Below, one piece after another: positions 23,537-34,211 of a stretch of 64,000 nt of DNA (positions are counted from its first letter, which is position 1; the number at the start of each line of letters is the position of its first letter). The notes beneath the pieces were generated by a model. That model made no database searches and was not told where the DNA came from. It was given only the letters and a program-made list of their open reading frames with translations. The DNA comes from Symbiodinium natans (lineage: Eukaryota > Sar > Dinophyceae > Suessiales > Symbiodiniaceae), in the NCBI GenBank assembly GCA_905221605.1, contig CAJNDS010002655.1:1-64000 (forward strand), written 5' to 3'. The position numbers were made by a program, and so were the translations under genes.

Positions 23537-24033
23537 GGTTTAGGCTTAGGATTTAGGGCTTCGGGTTTGAGGGCTTAGGGTTTAGGGTTTTGGGCTCGGG
23601 TTCCTAAATCAAGCACTGCTGAGCGCTGAACACCCCACCAGGCAAAGGAAGTCAAAGTCAGGAGCAGGGAACGGCTTCTACTCCTCGAGTGTGGGATTTT
23701 AAGGTTACGGGCTCATGCTCCTTAGCAGCCCAGCAACCATATTGTGATAAGGGCACCCTTGTTTGGGTTACTTTTTCAGGGAACCTTGAACCAAAAAGGG
23801 GAAAAGGGTACCACTAAGAGCTTGGGGCCTCGTCGCCACAAGTTGGTAGGCTTACAGCGGCTTCTGGGAACCAACCTTCTCTGGATTTTGCTGCCGCCAT
23901 AGGCTTTAGGGTTTAGGGTTTAGGGTTTAGGGTTTAGGGTTTAGGGTTTAGGGTTTAGGGTTTAGGGTTTAGGGTTTAGGGTTTAGGGTTTAGGGTTTAG
24001 GGTTTAGGGTTTAGGGTTTAGGGTTTAGGGTAG
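23537..24033 (+). repeat. TTTAGGG relic (23537-23595) and array (23904-24033)
   Basis: The second has 18 perfect units. Confidence 0.96.
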
Positions 24034-24175
24034 CGCAAGTCACTGAGGCCTCTGATTGACGCTTCAGGTGTCGGGGGCCTCTGACTCATGTTCAGGCCCT
24101 TGCGGAAGCTTGCGAAGTTACTTCCTTCAAATCCAGAATCGAAAGCCAACGGTCCATCCCCAAACCCGGAGTGCA

Positions 24176-24229
24176 AACCCTAAACCCTAAACCCCAAACC
24201 CCAAACCCTAAACCCTAAACCCTAAACCC
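24176..24229 (-). repeat. CCCTAAA array
   Basis: Seven units, two CCCCAAA. Lower bracket of exon 24258-24309. Confidence 0.95.
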
Positions 24230-24257
24230 CTTTTGCAATTTTCACCCCAGGGTTAAC

Positions 24258-24309
24258 CGAGCCGGGTGGGCATCAGCAGCAGCGGGGCATTTGTTGCCTT
24301 GTGCAAGAC
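24258..24309 (-). CDS. Exon VLHKATNAPLLLMPTRL
   Basis: Acceptor CCCCTTCCAG|GTC, donor CTCG|GTTAACC; sits between arrays at 24176-24229 and 24335-24434. Codon bias is good, but flanking exons were not identified. Confidence 0.65.
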
Positions 24310-24334
24310 CTGGAAGGGGAGTAAGTTCCAGGGA

Positions 24335-24434
24335 GGGTTTAGGGTTTAGGGTTTAGGGTTTAGGGTTTAGGGTTTAGGGTTTAGGGTTTAGGGTTTAGGG
24401 TTTAGGGTTTAGGGTTTAGGGTTTAGGGTTTAGT
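24335..24434 (+). repeat. TTTAGGG array
   Basis: Fourteen perfect units; upper bracket of exon 24258-24309. Confidence 0.98.
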
Positions 24435-24603
24435 TCCGCACGCACACACAAGAAGAGTGCTGAAGGACGGCTGTGGAGACACTCGCACGCGCGAACAGCA
24501 CCCCTTCATGCAAGTCCGAACCATGACGAAGATTGATCGTGTTTGTGCGTCTTTATGATAATGGCGGATTGAGTGAGGATTTCCGCCTCGGGGATCCACC
24601 TAG

Positions 24604-24656
24604 CAAACCCTAAACCCTGAACCCTGAACCCTGAAGCCTAAACCCTAAACCCTAAC
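24604..24656 (-). repeat. CCCTAAA/CCCTGAA array
   Basis: Seven units, three CCCTGAA. Confidence 0.93.
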
Positions 24657-24811
24657 CGACCAGAGGTGGGTCTCTCAAAACGCCAAGGCAGGCTTTCAAA
24701 TCAAAGCTCTCAGCACCCCATCTGGGGGTCACTGGGATCGCGGCAATATCATTGAAACTGTCCCGCTTGAGGCTGGTTTCCGATGGCACCCAACCTTTGC
24801 CATGCAGAACA

Positions 24812-24867
24812 AATGTGCAATAAACCTGGTGTTGAGAGGGTGTGCAACAAACCTGGTGTTGAGAGGG
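24812..24867. repeat. 27-bp tandem duplication
   Basis: GTGCAA(T/C)(A/C)AACCTGGTGTTGAGAGGGT-like unit, two copies. Confidence 0.85.
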
Positions 24868-25928
24868 TCTCCTTGAAAGGCAGAGGTGAAAGGACACCAG
24901 AAGACCTGAGAAGATGTTAGAAGAACTCTTGTTCATTGGGCGCACTTGATCAGGAAGATCGTCCGGGAGAGCCCGCCCACAATGCCTTTATCTTCTCGCA
25001 GGACCTGTACTATCCACAAAGTCCGCCAAACCAGTTTCCTGTGTTGTGGTGCAGTGCCTGTATGACCCCTGCTGCGTGTAGCGGGAAAAGCTATGCAAAA
25101 GGAACAAAAACTGCTTGGTCAGCTACAATAGAGCTCTTGAGCTGCGTATGCTGAAGTGAAGCGACATCAATAATCACTCATCCATCCAGCCTTCATGGCA
25201 TGTTTCACACGCACAAGACCGTCATCGTCTTCAGATATCCAACAAACATGGTACCCAAACCCAAAATGCATCCTTTACACACGTGCATGCCTGCCTTTTC
25301 GTTTTGGTGCTATGCAGCGCGCACTGCTTAGACCTGCCTCGACCCCTGGTTTCAGCAACGAAGCAGACACTCCACGCCCTGCGCCCTAGGCCCTAAACCC
25401 CAAACTGTCAAGTGCAGCCTGAAACCCAAACCAACCAAAGCCCCTTGAAGCCTCAACCCGCCTCAACCCGCCCCGCCCCCTTGCGGAAACCGAACTGGGG
25501 CGCGGGGCAGGTGGTGGTCCGAGGCTGCATCCTGAAACCTGATCTGCTGCTGTGGCCCTAAGCTTTGGGGGGAGCTGGCTGTTGAGTCCATCTTTTGGGT
25601 TGCTTGGGAGCCGCAGTCAAAGCAGACGAACCGACCCCTGTCTGAATTCTCGCCAGGAAAGAAGCCAAACAAAAGCATGTTCCAAAGAAGAGCCCAAGAG
25701 GCGACCAGGGTCCCATGGACTCACCAAGGTCTTCCCCCCCCAGCAGCCGGCTGCGGACGCAATCGGGGGTTTTTTGGGGGGGTTCAGTGGGTGAACCCTA
25801 AACCCTAAAGCCGAAACCCTGAATTTGGGGAGGGTCTGGTAGTGGCAGGGGGGAATGGGAAGCGTCCGGCATTTGTGGCAATCCCGAACCATATGCTGCC
25901 CCAAATCTCACCTCCAGTTCCAGCTGGG
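24868..25928. other. Intronic sequence, weak exon candidates
   Basis: A minus frame near 25453-25532 (PRTTTCPAPQFGFRKG) follows a GTTTCAG and has good bias, but an alternative frame competes. Confidence 0.4.
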
Positions 25929-26141
25929 ATTTAGGGTTTAGGGTTCCAGGGTTCCGGGGTTCCAGGGTTCAGGGTTTGGGGGGTATAGGGCGGAACAATT
26001 CTGGGCCAGAAATTCTGGGTTCAGGCCGTTTGGGGCTCTCCGGGACCTTCTCAAGCCTTAAAGAGCGATCCACGCCCAGGCAAATTATGACCGCAAGGGT
26101 TGGAGGGTCTAGGGTTAAGGGCTTAGGGCTTAGGGTTTAGG
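25929..26141 (+). repeat. Decayed TTTAGGG relics
   Basis: 25929-25985 (GGGTTCC-type) and 26108-26141. Confidence 0.85.
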
Positions 26142-28478
26142 GAACAATTTCAAACTGAGGATTCGGGGTTCTCAATGGTTCTGTGAGGACACTTGCACTA
26201 CGCGGATTACATGGTAGCAGCCTTAAAAAGTGATGTCTCGGTAGTTGCGCTCGGCTGCCTCTCGTGTGAAAAATGTGCTGTCGTGCTACATCATTGGCCA
26301 CCCAGGAGCTTGTGTCCTTTTTCCTTGGCCTCCTCAAGAAACGAGATACCTGCGGTCCCGCATGGCATGTGACACAGGCAAAAGAGACCGTGAATCTGTA
26401 GAGCGTAGCCCCCTCGCAATTGTCAGGCCCGATGCTTTTAGCAAGTGCTTCGAAGCCCGTGGGCGGCTGTGCTCCCATCTCCCAGATCTGGACTCTTAGG
26501 GTCTTAGACGCGCTCGGCGCTGACTCACATCTGTTGCAGCGCACACATTGAGGCGACGGGTCCATCCGAATCCCCCATCCTCTGGTTGATGGGTGCCCAA
26601 TTTGGGGTGTTGAGCCTTCCCGGACGCATACAGACCTTCTGTCTCGGCACGCGCTGCGCCCTCTCCTCCACGACTCGACGAACATCTTTCTCCCAGCGCC
26701 AGACCCCTCTCCATTATATCGTGCGTTGTGCGTTCTCACCTTCAGTGAGGTTTAGACAAATGTCCAGAATTCATCTTCCAGGTACGCCTCCACTGGGCGC
26801 TTCTCGGCATGCGACGGAAACCAGCGGAAGCATGCGGTGTGTTGAAGTTGAGAGCGTCTCATGCTCATGCAAACGTCAGAAGGTGCTGATAATGTATCTT
26901 TGAAACAGTCGAACGAATCGCACGCAAATTATGTGGCCGTGTTGGCCCAACGCGTGACACTGCAAATTGGGCTGCACATCCGTACGGCTATCAGTTATAA
27001 GTCATTTGCATTCCTGATCTTCTGCCAAGCCGCTAAGCATTGCCCAACGCAGAAAGCGCCTTGAGTGCCCATGAGACATGTATTGCTTCAGCATGCTCTC
27101 ACAGGGATCGCGGGACATGGGCAGCTGAGTGGTCTTCGCATCCAAACCAGGTCTCTGAGCGCATGGCCTCATGCGTCATCGTCGCCCATGTCTTCCTTTG
27201 GTGTACACGCTCTTTAACACCATGCCATGGTCGATTGAAACAAAACTGGATGGGGCAAAGAATACTAAGATTCCCCATTGCGAAACAGCTGCGAAGCTGG
27301 AGGCGACTCCGGCAATGAGCTGGCCGTCAAAGGGTCCTGCAAGACTACAAGATTCTCTGTGCCTTCCTCCAGCTGAAGGTCAAGAAACTCATCGCGTCTC
27401 GTCGCAGTCCGTGTGTAAAACCGTCCAGTCTGCAAACTCGTCATCCTGCATCCAGTCTGGTTCACAGGCAGACTTTGAATCGACTTTTGCAGGTCGTACG
27501 AGTACCAGACATTGCTCGCAATCCATTGCGCCTGGTGCGCACGGCCTGGTGATGTTGGAGGACTGCAGGTTACATCCTGAGCATTTCCCGTATTTTGGTT
27601 TCTGTTGTTCAGCAAACCCCGGCCGGACTCGTTGCGGGCGCCCCGGCACCCGGTGGGGGTTTCATCGCTCATTCCCAGTAGCTCATCATTGTAATTTGGC
27701 CGTCGTCATTTTGTTTCCAGTTCTGTTGGAGCAAAGACTGCAAGACAGCCAGGCTCTCGAATAACCAGCCCCGGCCTTGACATCAGCAACCAGCCGTCTT
27801 GCCCAGACGTGCAGAAAGCTGTCGTGCCCGAACTCCTGAATCTGTTGTAGTCGCAACTGTCATGGGCCGGTCCTCAACGAGAGCCGCCAGATACTTTGCC
27901 TGTCCTGCGGGCTGTACGATCTGCTCCGAAAGCGTGCAAAAAGCCTTTTCTTCGCGGACACCTCTGGCCTTCGTGTCTGGGCCACTGTACCCCCTTTTGG
28001 CACTATAGGGCACACGTTGTGTCCATCGCCCCTAACGCACTAGCGCAAGCTCGTCGAAGTGGACGTCCATAACAAGCTCCCTGCAGTTGATGATGGAGTG
28101 CTAGGGCAATGGCGGGCCAGGAGATGGCCGAAAAGAGCGCACTCCTGCTCCAGGGACTCCAGGCCAAGTGGCTTCAGGGCCAAAAGGGGGGCTTCTCAAT
28201 ATATGACTGCCCTTTGCTTTTGGTGGCCACCTTCTCGTTGAGCTTTCTGGGTCACACTTCTCCTTCCAAAGGGTCGACCCGGATCAAAAGGCGAGCCAAA
28301 GCTTGTGCCATACAGCATCGAATCAGGCATCCGCTCTGCAGCTAGAAGTCACGTGAGGTCGATGTACCTGGCTGGGCCGAGCTACGTCTTCGTTCAAAGC
28401 TGTCTATGAGTCAAGCATGGGATAGCCCTGTCAAGGTGTCGTGAATCTAAGCTCGAACTACAAAAACTAAAACACAAT
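26142..28478. other. 2.3-kb block without telomere-type repeats; possible gene or mobile element
   Basis: Several overlapping open frames on both strands (up to 200 codons). The most protein-like is minus 27389-27649, with CSGCNLQ..., CAPGAMDCEQC and a WMQDDEFADWTVLHTDCD tail. Minus 27783-28013 has QAKYLAALVEDRPMTVATTT. No recognised domain, terminal repeat or target duplication. It could be exons of another gene or a decayed transposable element. Confidence 0.35.
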
Positions 28479-28601
28479 CCCCTAAACCCTAAACCCTAAA
28501 CCCTAAACCCTAAACCCTAAACCCTAAACCCTAAACCCCAAACCCTAAACCCTAAACCCTAAACCCTAAACCTAAGCCCTAGGCCCTAGACTCCCTAAAC
28601 C
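28479..28601 (-). repeat. CCCTAAA array
   Basis: About 15 units with CCCTAGG at its end; lower bracket of exon 28608-28707. Confidence 0.97.
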
Positions 28602-28607
28602 GCCTTG

Positions 28608-28707
28608 TAGAGCTCAGGCGATCATCTGCCACCACGGCGGGGCCCACTTGGTCCACCTCCTGCGGAAACGTGCGCCCTCGCCAGATGCTGGTACCACTCG
28701 CGCTTTC
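28608..28707 (-). CDS. Exon ESASGTSIWRGRTFPQEVDQ...
   Basis: Bracketed exon with an excellent acceptor (nine C then AG) and donor AAGGCG|GTTTAGGG. A second frame (REWYQHLARAHVSAGGG) is open over its first half. Confidence 0.65.
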
Positions 28708-28722
28708 CTGGGGGGGGGCGCA

Positions 28723-28974
28723 GGGTTTAGCGTTTAGGGTTTAGGATTTAGGGTAGGGTCTAGGGTCTAGGGTCTAGGGTCTAGGGTCTAGGGTCTAGGG
28801 TCTAGGGTCTAGGGTCTAGGGTCTAGGGTCTAGGGTCTAGGGTCTAGGGTCTAGGGTCTAGGGTCTAGGGTCTAGGGTGTAGGGTCTAGGGTCTAGGGTC
28901 TAGGGTCTAGGGTCTAGGGTGTAGGGTCTAGGGTCTAGGGTCTAGGGTCTAGGGTCTAGGGTTTAGGGTTTAGA
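28723..28974 (+). repeat. Homogenised GGGTCTA array
   Basis: About 31 units of the single-base variant TCTAGGG with two TGTAGGG; normal TTTAGGG only at the borders. Confidence 0.98.
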
Positions 28975-28979
28975 GCGTG

Positions 28980-29400
28980 AATAATTGGAACAAGGATTTT
29001 TTTTGGGGGGGGTGTTACCCTCGTAGAACGATAAAGGCACCATAAGGGAATATTACTAGTAATCATTCCGACCCCTATACTATCTGCTGAAGGGATGGTC
29101 ACTCCCCAAAAACATGACAAATTCATTTTCAGTGATTGCGCAGCAAAACTTTGCCAAGAGAGGGCCCAGTTGCATCCAGGGCAAAGTTAGGAACGCTGCC
29201 AAAGGCAACAGGAGAGAAAGTCGCGTTCAAGCCTGGCACGCGGCTCGCGCCACGGCGCAAAAGCGTGACCCTCCAGGAGTGTTGCGGCAGCTCCTCCTCA
29301 TAGACCATCCTTGGTCGATATTGGCTCACGGTTCATATTATGCCTTTTAAGGAGCGGCTTTTGTCAACTCTTGTATAGGTGTACAACCTTCCTTCATGCT
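28980..29400. other. Intronic sequence, no exon supported
   Basis: A plus ORF at 29114-29350 is open but has no bias. Confidence 0.5.
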
Positions 29401-29402
29401 AC

Positions 29403-29526
29403 CCAGCATCGGGACGACTGGCGGGTTAAACCCGCGCAGGACCAGCTGATACTGCCCGGGGCGCAGCCAGGCCCTCTGCGCGCAGCTCTGGCAGTGGGCG
29501 CCTTCGGGCTCCATGTCCATCACCAC
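29403..29526 (-). CDS. Exon VVMDMEPEGAHCQSCAQRAW...
   Basis: Acceptor GGCAAG|GTG. Encodes a CxxC pair and then GQYQLVLRGFNPPVVP, the family strand plus 'NP' loop. Ends CTGG|GTAGCA. Upstream VPCLKGK may belong to the same exon if the acceptor is TACGCAG at 29552. Confidence 0.75.
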
Positions 29527-29888
29527 CTTGCCTTTCAGACAGGGAACTGCGTAAGGAACCATACAAGCATGAGAGCCCAAACGTCGAAGCTCTTTTAAAA
29601 CCTGCGGGGCTGCAGGTCTTTCACCGTTGAGCCTCGAAACGCGAAGTCACGAAGCTTTTTGAACCCGACCCAGAACTTTATGGAAAGCCCTGAGCTAAAC
29701 ACCCTTGACCCCACCTGGCCTTGAACCACATAACAGGTGACCTGTGCTCGCGGCAGCGATGTGTAGCGGTCCGGTGCACACGCCGCAAAAACCGAGGCGC
29801 TCAGGTCGCCCTGTGGCCAGAAGATTAAACCCTCAACCCTAAACCCGAAGCGATTGGGGAGAGAGTGTAAGGTCTGGGCTGCGCGGCT

Positions 29889-30019
29889 AAACCCTAAACC
29901 CTAAGCCCTAAACCCTAAACCCTATGCCCTAAACCCTAAACCCTAAACCCTAAACCCTAAACCCTAAACCCTAAACCCTAAACCCTAAACCCTAAACCCT
30001 AAACCCTAAACCCTAAACC
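29889..30019 (-). repeat. CCCTAAA array
   Basis: About 18 units, two variant. Confidence 0.97.
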
Positions 30020-30240
30020 TGCCCACCCCCTCTCACTCTAGAGGTGAGTGGGCGCCGTCGAGCGCTCAGCGAGACCACGCAGGCCGATCTAGGCTGATCG
30101 GGCCTGCATGCACACCCCTGATCCCCAAAAAAGTTGACACCCGCAACAGTCAATTGGGTTGAGTGGTTGGGTGTGGAGGGAAGGGACGGGCTCTGCGTTA
30201 GAGCATTCTGGTCGGCATCGAGAAACATCAGCCTACCCTG

Positions 30241-30294
30241 AACCCTGGACCCTAAACCCTATCTAAACCCTAAACCCTAAACCCCAAACCCAAA
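30241..30294 (-). repeat. CCCTAAA array, degenerate
   Basis: Six or seven units; lower bracket of exon 30322-30408. Confidence 0.92.
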
Positions 30295-30321
30295 GTGTAG
30301 GCTTCGGGGGGAGATCATGGC

Positions 30322-30408
30322 CCGGGTTGCAGGTCCTCCAGCGAGGCGCAGAGGCTCTCTCGGCCGCTGACCCTTGTAGAGAGGTCCCGGTAGGGAGGAT
30401 CCTCGATC
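30322..30408 (-). CDS. Exon IEDPPYRDLSTRVSGRESLC...
   Basis: 28 codons with good bias in the bracket between arrays. Acceptor GCCAAG|G; the only usable 3' site is GC (CCGG|GCCATG). A second frame is open across the whole bracket. Confidence 0.6.
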
Positions 30409-30426
30409 CTTGGCGTGCTGTTGGAG

Positions 30427-30552
30427 GGTTCAGGGTTAAGGGTTAAGGGTTTAGGGTTTAGGGTTCAGGGTTCAGGGTTCAGGGTTCAGGGTTTAGGGTT
30501 TAGGGTTTAGGGTTTAGGGTTTAGGGTTCAGGGTTTAGGGTTTAGGGTTTAA
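30427..30552 (+). repeat. TTTAGGG array with GGGTTCA sub-block
   Basis: About 17 units; five consecutive TTCAGGG. Confidence 0.96.
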
Positions 30553-30845
30553 ACTTCAGGATTGCTCAAAGAGGGGACATCCCTTGATAAACATGCCCAG
30601 GTATCATCAGCTCAAAGAAAGGGCAGGGGACCCGCTCAGGGTCCTGAACACTCTGCCGCCCAGGTTGCCAGTTCCGCTCTGAATGGAAAGGATTGCCTGG
30701 GCCCCGGGCCCACAATGCATTGGATGTTTTGGGGGTAGAGGTTTCACAGCAGCTGTTGGAAAAGTTGTGGAAGGATTCTTGTTGCGTTGGACTGGGTTTC
30801 TGTTTTATGCTACGTGTAGTGACTGGCCCATACAGAGTGAATGTA

Positions 30846-30904
30846 AGCCCTAAACCGTAGACCCTAAACCCCAAACCCTAAACCCCAAACCCTAAACCCC
30901 AAAC
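30846..30904 (-). repeat. CCCTAAA/CCCCAAA array
   Basis: Eight units alternating the two forms. Confidence 0.94.
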
Positions 30905-30929
30905 GTCTCTTTTACAAAAAATGCTAAAC

Positions 30930-31004
30930 CTCCTTCCGGTGGCTGAAAGCAGTCTCCAGGAGAGCTGGGTGCAGTGGTGACGGTGCCGTGTCGAAGCGGA
31001 AACC
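30930..31004 (-). CDS. Exon GFRFDTAPSPLHPALLETAF...
   Basis: 25 codons in the gap between (CCCTAAA)n and (TTTAGGG)n. Ends AAGGAG|GTTTAGC, phase 0. Confidence 0.65.
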
Positions 31005-31016
31005 CTCCAGAGGGTG

Positions 31017-31250
31017 TAGGGTTTAGGGTTTAGGGTTTAGGGTTGGCCGTTGAGTGCTGCAAGAGTTGTTTTAGTAACAGAAGAGTCTTGTCTTACAGGG
31101 AGTTGCACATGTGCACGGCCGAGAGCAACGAGTGCGTTAGGACCGTGAGGATTGAATACTCTGCCTGGCCACCAAAAGTGCAAACCCTAAACCCCAAAAC
31201 CCTAAACCCTAAACCTTGAACCCTAAACCCTAAACCCTAAACCCTGAACC
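31017..31250. repeat. TTTAGGG (31017-31044) facing CCCTAAA (31182-31250)
   Basis: An inverted pair around 137 bp, contained in the intron between exons 30930-31004 and 31266-31325. Confidence 0.95.
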
Positions 31251-31265
31251 CTGAACCCCCCAAAC

Positions 31266-31325
31266 GGCCTGAGGCGGCCGGATCTCGAAGGACATGGGCA
31301 AGGCAACTCTCATCGGCACGGAAAC
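31266..31325 (-). CDS. Exon VSVPMRVALPMSFEIRPPQA
   Basis: 20 codons, phase 0; acceptor CGCTAG|GTT, donor CAGGCC|GTTTGGGG. RVALPMSFEI is the strand-turn motif. Confidence 0.8.
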
Positions 31326-31533
31326 CTAGCGGTTATCGAAGGGGAGATCATCTTTACCGTGAACTCGTGACCACCTACGCTAAACGTCGATCAGTGCCAC
31401 CACCAAAAGACTTTCCCGTCTTGCCGGCAACAATCGACATCTGCACTGATTCGGTACGACTTGGGCATTCAAAACGTAAAGGAAAAGAATACCCTGAAAG
31501 TGGCCCCCAAACAGGGTGCCCCCTACTCTCGGA

Positions 31534-31588
31534 AACCCTAAACCCTAAACCCTAAACCCTAAACCCAAAACCCTAAACCCTAAACCCT
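31534..31588 (-). repeat. CCCTAAA array
   Basis: Seven units, inside the intron after exon 31624-31683. Confidence 0.95.
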
Positions 31589-31623
31589 CCCCCCACTTTG
31601 CTTCGTTAGAAAGCCGGGGGGAC

Positions 31624-31683
31624 CAGGAGATAGATCGTCGCCAAGTCGTTGGTGAGAGATGTGGTCGTCGTCACGCCCAGGTC
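31624..31683 (-). CDS. Exon DLGVTTTTSLTNDLATIYLL
   Basis: 20 codons, phase 0 at both ends (TTGTCAG|GAC, CTCCTG|GTCCCC). LATIYLL aligns with 'GSIHVTA' strands of other repeats. Confidence 0.8.
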
Positions 31684-31778
31684 CTGACAAGATGGGGCTT
31701 TACGAATACAAGGGGCCCCTAATATAGACCCCCTTCAGATAGTAGGATTCCTTTATACTAAGGACCCCAACAAGGTAC
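31684..31778 (-). repeat. Intron composed of element family A
   Basis: The whole 95-bp intron GTACCTTGTTGGGGTCCTTA ... CGTAAAGCCCCATCTTGTCAG. Its two ends are shared with 49903-49985, so the element carries its own GT and AG. Confidence 0.75.
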
Positions 31779-31834
31779 CCCTGATGCCGGAAACCCTCGG
31801 ATGACGCCGGAACCGTGAGAAATCGCCACCACCT
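31779..31834 (-). CDS. Exon VVAISHGSGVIRGFPASG
   Basis: Phase 1 in (GCCGCAG|AG), phase 0 out at TCAGGG|GTACCTTG. The donor is the first base pair of a recurring intron element. Confidence 0.7.
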
Positions 31835-32099
31835 CTGCGGCCTTCAAGCCCAAGCAACACTTCACCCAAAATTCCCAATCCTATCTTTGGTTTACGCCCG
31901 TCCCTTACATATACAAGCTCCCACACCACAAGCAGGACATGGGACGACCTCGTCCTCAAGCCTCACAACTCCAAACCTCTATTCGCTTAAGACAGCCCCA
32001 AAAGAATAAAAAAACAATAGTCCACAATTTACCCTCAATAAGGAAGAATCTCTTTGTATTTCTTGGGGGTTCTTAAGCAAATTCGTAGAAACTCCCCAC

Positions 32100-32179
32100 G
32101 TCCCCCAGGCGAAGGGGCCGGGAGCGGCAGGGCCGGGAGGTTGGCGCCCTCAAAGGCCGGGGCGGCGGTGATGGTCGTC
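32100..32179 (-). CDS. Exon TTITAAPAFEGANLPALPLP...
   Basis: 26 codons, nearly all ending G/C. Acceptor GGCGTCAG|G (phase 2), donor GGAC|GTGGGG (phase 1). A (TTTAGGG)n array begins 15 bp upstream of the exon. Confidence 0.85.
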
Positions 32180-32193
32180 CTGACGCCCAAGTT

Positions 32194-32310
32194 GAGTTTA
32201 GGGTTTAGGGTTTAGGGTTTAGGGTTTAGGGTTTAGGGTTTAGGGTTTAGGGTTTAGGGTTTAGTGTTTAGGGTTTAGGGTTTAGGGTTCAGGGTTTAGG
32301 GTTTAGGGTG
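32194..32310 (+). repeat. TTTAGGG array
   Basis: Sixteen units with TTTAGTG and TTCAGGG variants. Confidence 0.97.
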
Positions 32311-33202
32311 AGTTGGGCTTTGTGCCTTCTTTTTGAGTTGAGACCTAAACCGGGGGGGGGGGTTATATGCCCTATACTACTATAATTCCTGTCAAGGTAT
32401 GTGCACCAAAAACCCTTTAAGACCTACCTTCACTTTTTGATCGCAGGGCAGAGGGTGGGGGGCACCGCAACTTTTGAGTGCATCTGGTGCCATCACTTCG
32501 GTGCGTCTCCCCCACTGCCAGATTGCTCGGTGGCCAGTTGATGAGGAAAAATGTGAACGTGTTCTGGTAATTGGGTGCCTCTGACCCACTAACCTCATTC
32601 TTAACTCGGATGGCGTGGGCGGAAATCGTGGGCGAGCAGGGAGCCTGTGCTTGGTTTTGCGCTTGCAGTTTGGCAGTGGACGGTCACGGATGTCAGGCCA
32701 GCATCCGCGCTTCAGGGGCGCGCTCCAAGAGGTGCATGGTCAGATTTGCTCTGGGATGTCTGCTAAACTTGCACTCCAGCTCGACTCTCTAAGATCGCAT
32801 AGAAACATGAAGACATGAAGCTGAATTTGCATAAGCACCCATAACGTCTAAATCCCCAAAAACACAATGGAACGCAAACTCCAGGTCCTGAAGTCCAAAG
32901 ATCCAGATCCCAGGCTGAGTGACCAAGAGCTCCCACGGGGCCAGGCAAACGCCTTCGCATCACGGCAGGCATTCAGGGCTCGAGTGCGTGCGAACACGTG
33001 CCACGACATGTCCTTTGTGCGACAGGTCTCCCTCCTTTTTGCCAAGCAGCATCGATGTGCGGCGTTTCCGAGCTCGTAACGAGGAGCAGGGAGAAGTTGT
33101 AGATACCTGCCTCTCATGCCGTCAGGTTCTTGCACTTGCTCTTTCCCGAACATGATAAGGGTCGAAGATGCGCTTGGCCAGTTAGAAACAAGACTAAACA
33201 TC
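32311..33202. other. Intronic sequence, no exon supported
   Basis: A minus ORF 32848-33201 is open but lacks bias and splice context. Confidence 0.45.
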
Positions 33203-33479
33203 CCCCTAAACCCTAAACCCTGAACCCTAAACCTTAAACCCTAAACCCCAAACCCTAAACCTTAAACCCTAAACCCCAAACCCTAAACCCTCGCCACGGC
33301 AAACGACCACACGTGTAGCAACAGAGTTCCTCTGCACAGGGGGGAGCCCACGGGTCCCGCGTCCGTGAGCGCAACTTGAGATCCCAAGGCCGAGCCCCGA
33401 GTCCCAGACATCGAAAGCCCTAGACCCTAAACCCTAAACCCTAAACCCTAAACCCTAAACCCCTAAACCCTAAACCCCC
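33203..33479 (-). repeat. Two CCCTAAA arrays (33203-33291, 33422-33479)
   Basis: The first mixes CCCTAAA, CCTTAAA and CCCCAAA; a candidate exon lies between them. Confidence 0.95.
33295..33400 (-). CDS. Candidate exon, motif ALTDAGPVGSPLCRGTLLL
   Basis: Lies between two (CCCTAAA)n arrays and ends GCGAGG|GTTTAGGG. Two other frames are also open; the chosen one has the best codon bias, but its acceptor is not resolved. Confidence 0.5.
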
Positions 33480-33603
33480 CCAATAAACCCTCAAACCCAA
33501 GGCGCCTCAACCTCAACAATTCTCAAAGCCGCAGAGGTTCCGGAACCCCGACCTCCCACAACAACTCAGATCTTGACCCTCCCAGAATTCCTAAGGCGCG
33601 TAC

Positions 33604-33703
33604 CCTGAGAGGGATCAGGTCATCGATGCTGATCACCGCCTCCGTCTGCCGCAGCTGCCGCGCTGCCACGGAACTCAAGGAATCGACGCACTGCGCTCCT
33701 GTT
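33604..33703 (-). CDS. Exon TGAQCVDSLSSVAARQLRQT...
   Basis: 33 codons, phase 2 in (CCGAAG|A) and phase 0 out (CTCAGG|GTACGC). Strong codon bias; contains QTEAVISIDDLIPLR. Confidence 0.85.
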
Positions 33704-33730
33704 CTTCGGCTTATGACTTGCTGGGGAAGT

Positions 33731-33892
33731 GAGGGTTAAGGGTTAGGGTCTAGGGTTTAGGGTTTAGGGTTTAGGGTTTAGGGTTTAGGGTTTAGGGTTT
33801 AGGGTTTAGGGTTTAGGGTTTAGGGTTTAGGGTTTAGGGTTTAGGGGGGTTTAGGGTTTAGGGTTTATGGTTTAGGGTTTAGGGTTTAGGGT
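33731..33892 (+). repeat. TTTAGGG array
   Basis: About 22 units, one TTTATGG. Confidence 0.98.
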
Positions 33893-34159
33893 GACCGGAC
33901 GGGTGACCAGACTTATACGCAGGACCACTGGCCATGTCGAGCACCGGCCACCCGCAACATCCCGGAACCCGAAAACCCTGCTCTACTATTTGCTTAAGAA
34001 CCCCCGAAAAGAATACACAAAAAAACATAATCCCTATGTTACCCTTGAAGAGGAAGAGTATGTTCGGGGCTCTTAAGCAAGCTTGTACTTTCTACACCGC
34101 CTTCGGAGGCTCCTGGGGGGAGGCTGCCAGCATGAAACGGCCGGGGCGGAAGGGAACAC

Positions 34160-34209
34160 CTCAGGATCACCCAGTCGATCTCCACGGAGACCCGCAGGGA
34201 GGCGTTGAC
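34160..34209 (-). CDS. Exon VNASLRVSVEIDWVIL
   Basis: All 16 codons end in G or C. The acceptor is AACCCAG|GTC, where the preceding bases are the last telomere repeat of the array 34212-34311. Phase 2 out at CTGAG|GTGTTC. Confidence 0.85.
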
Positions 34210-34211
34210 CT

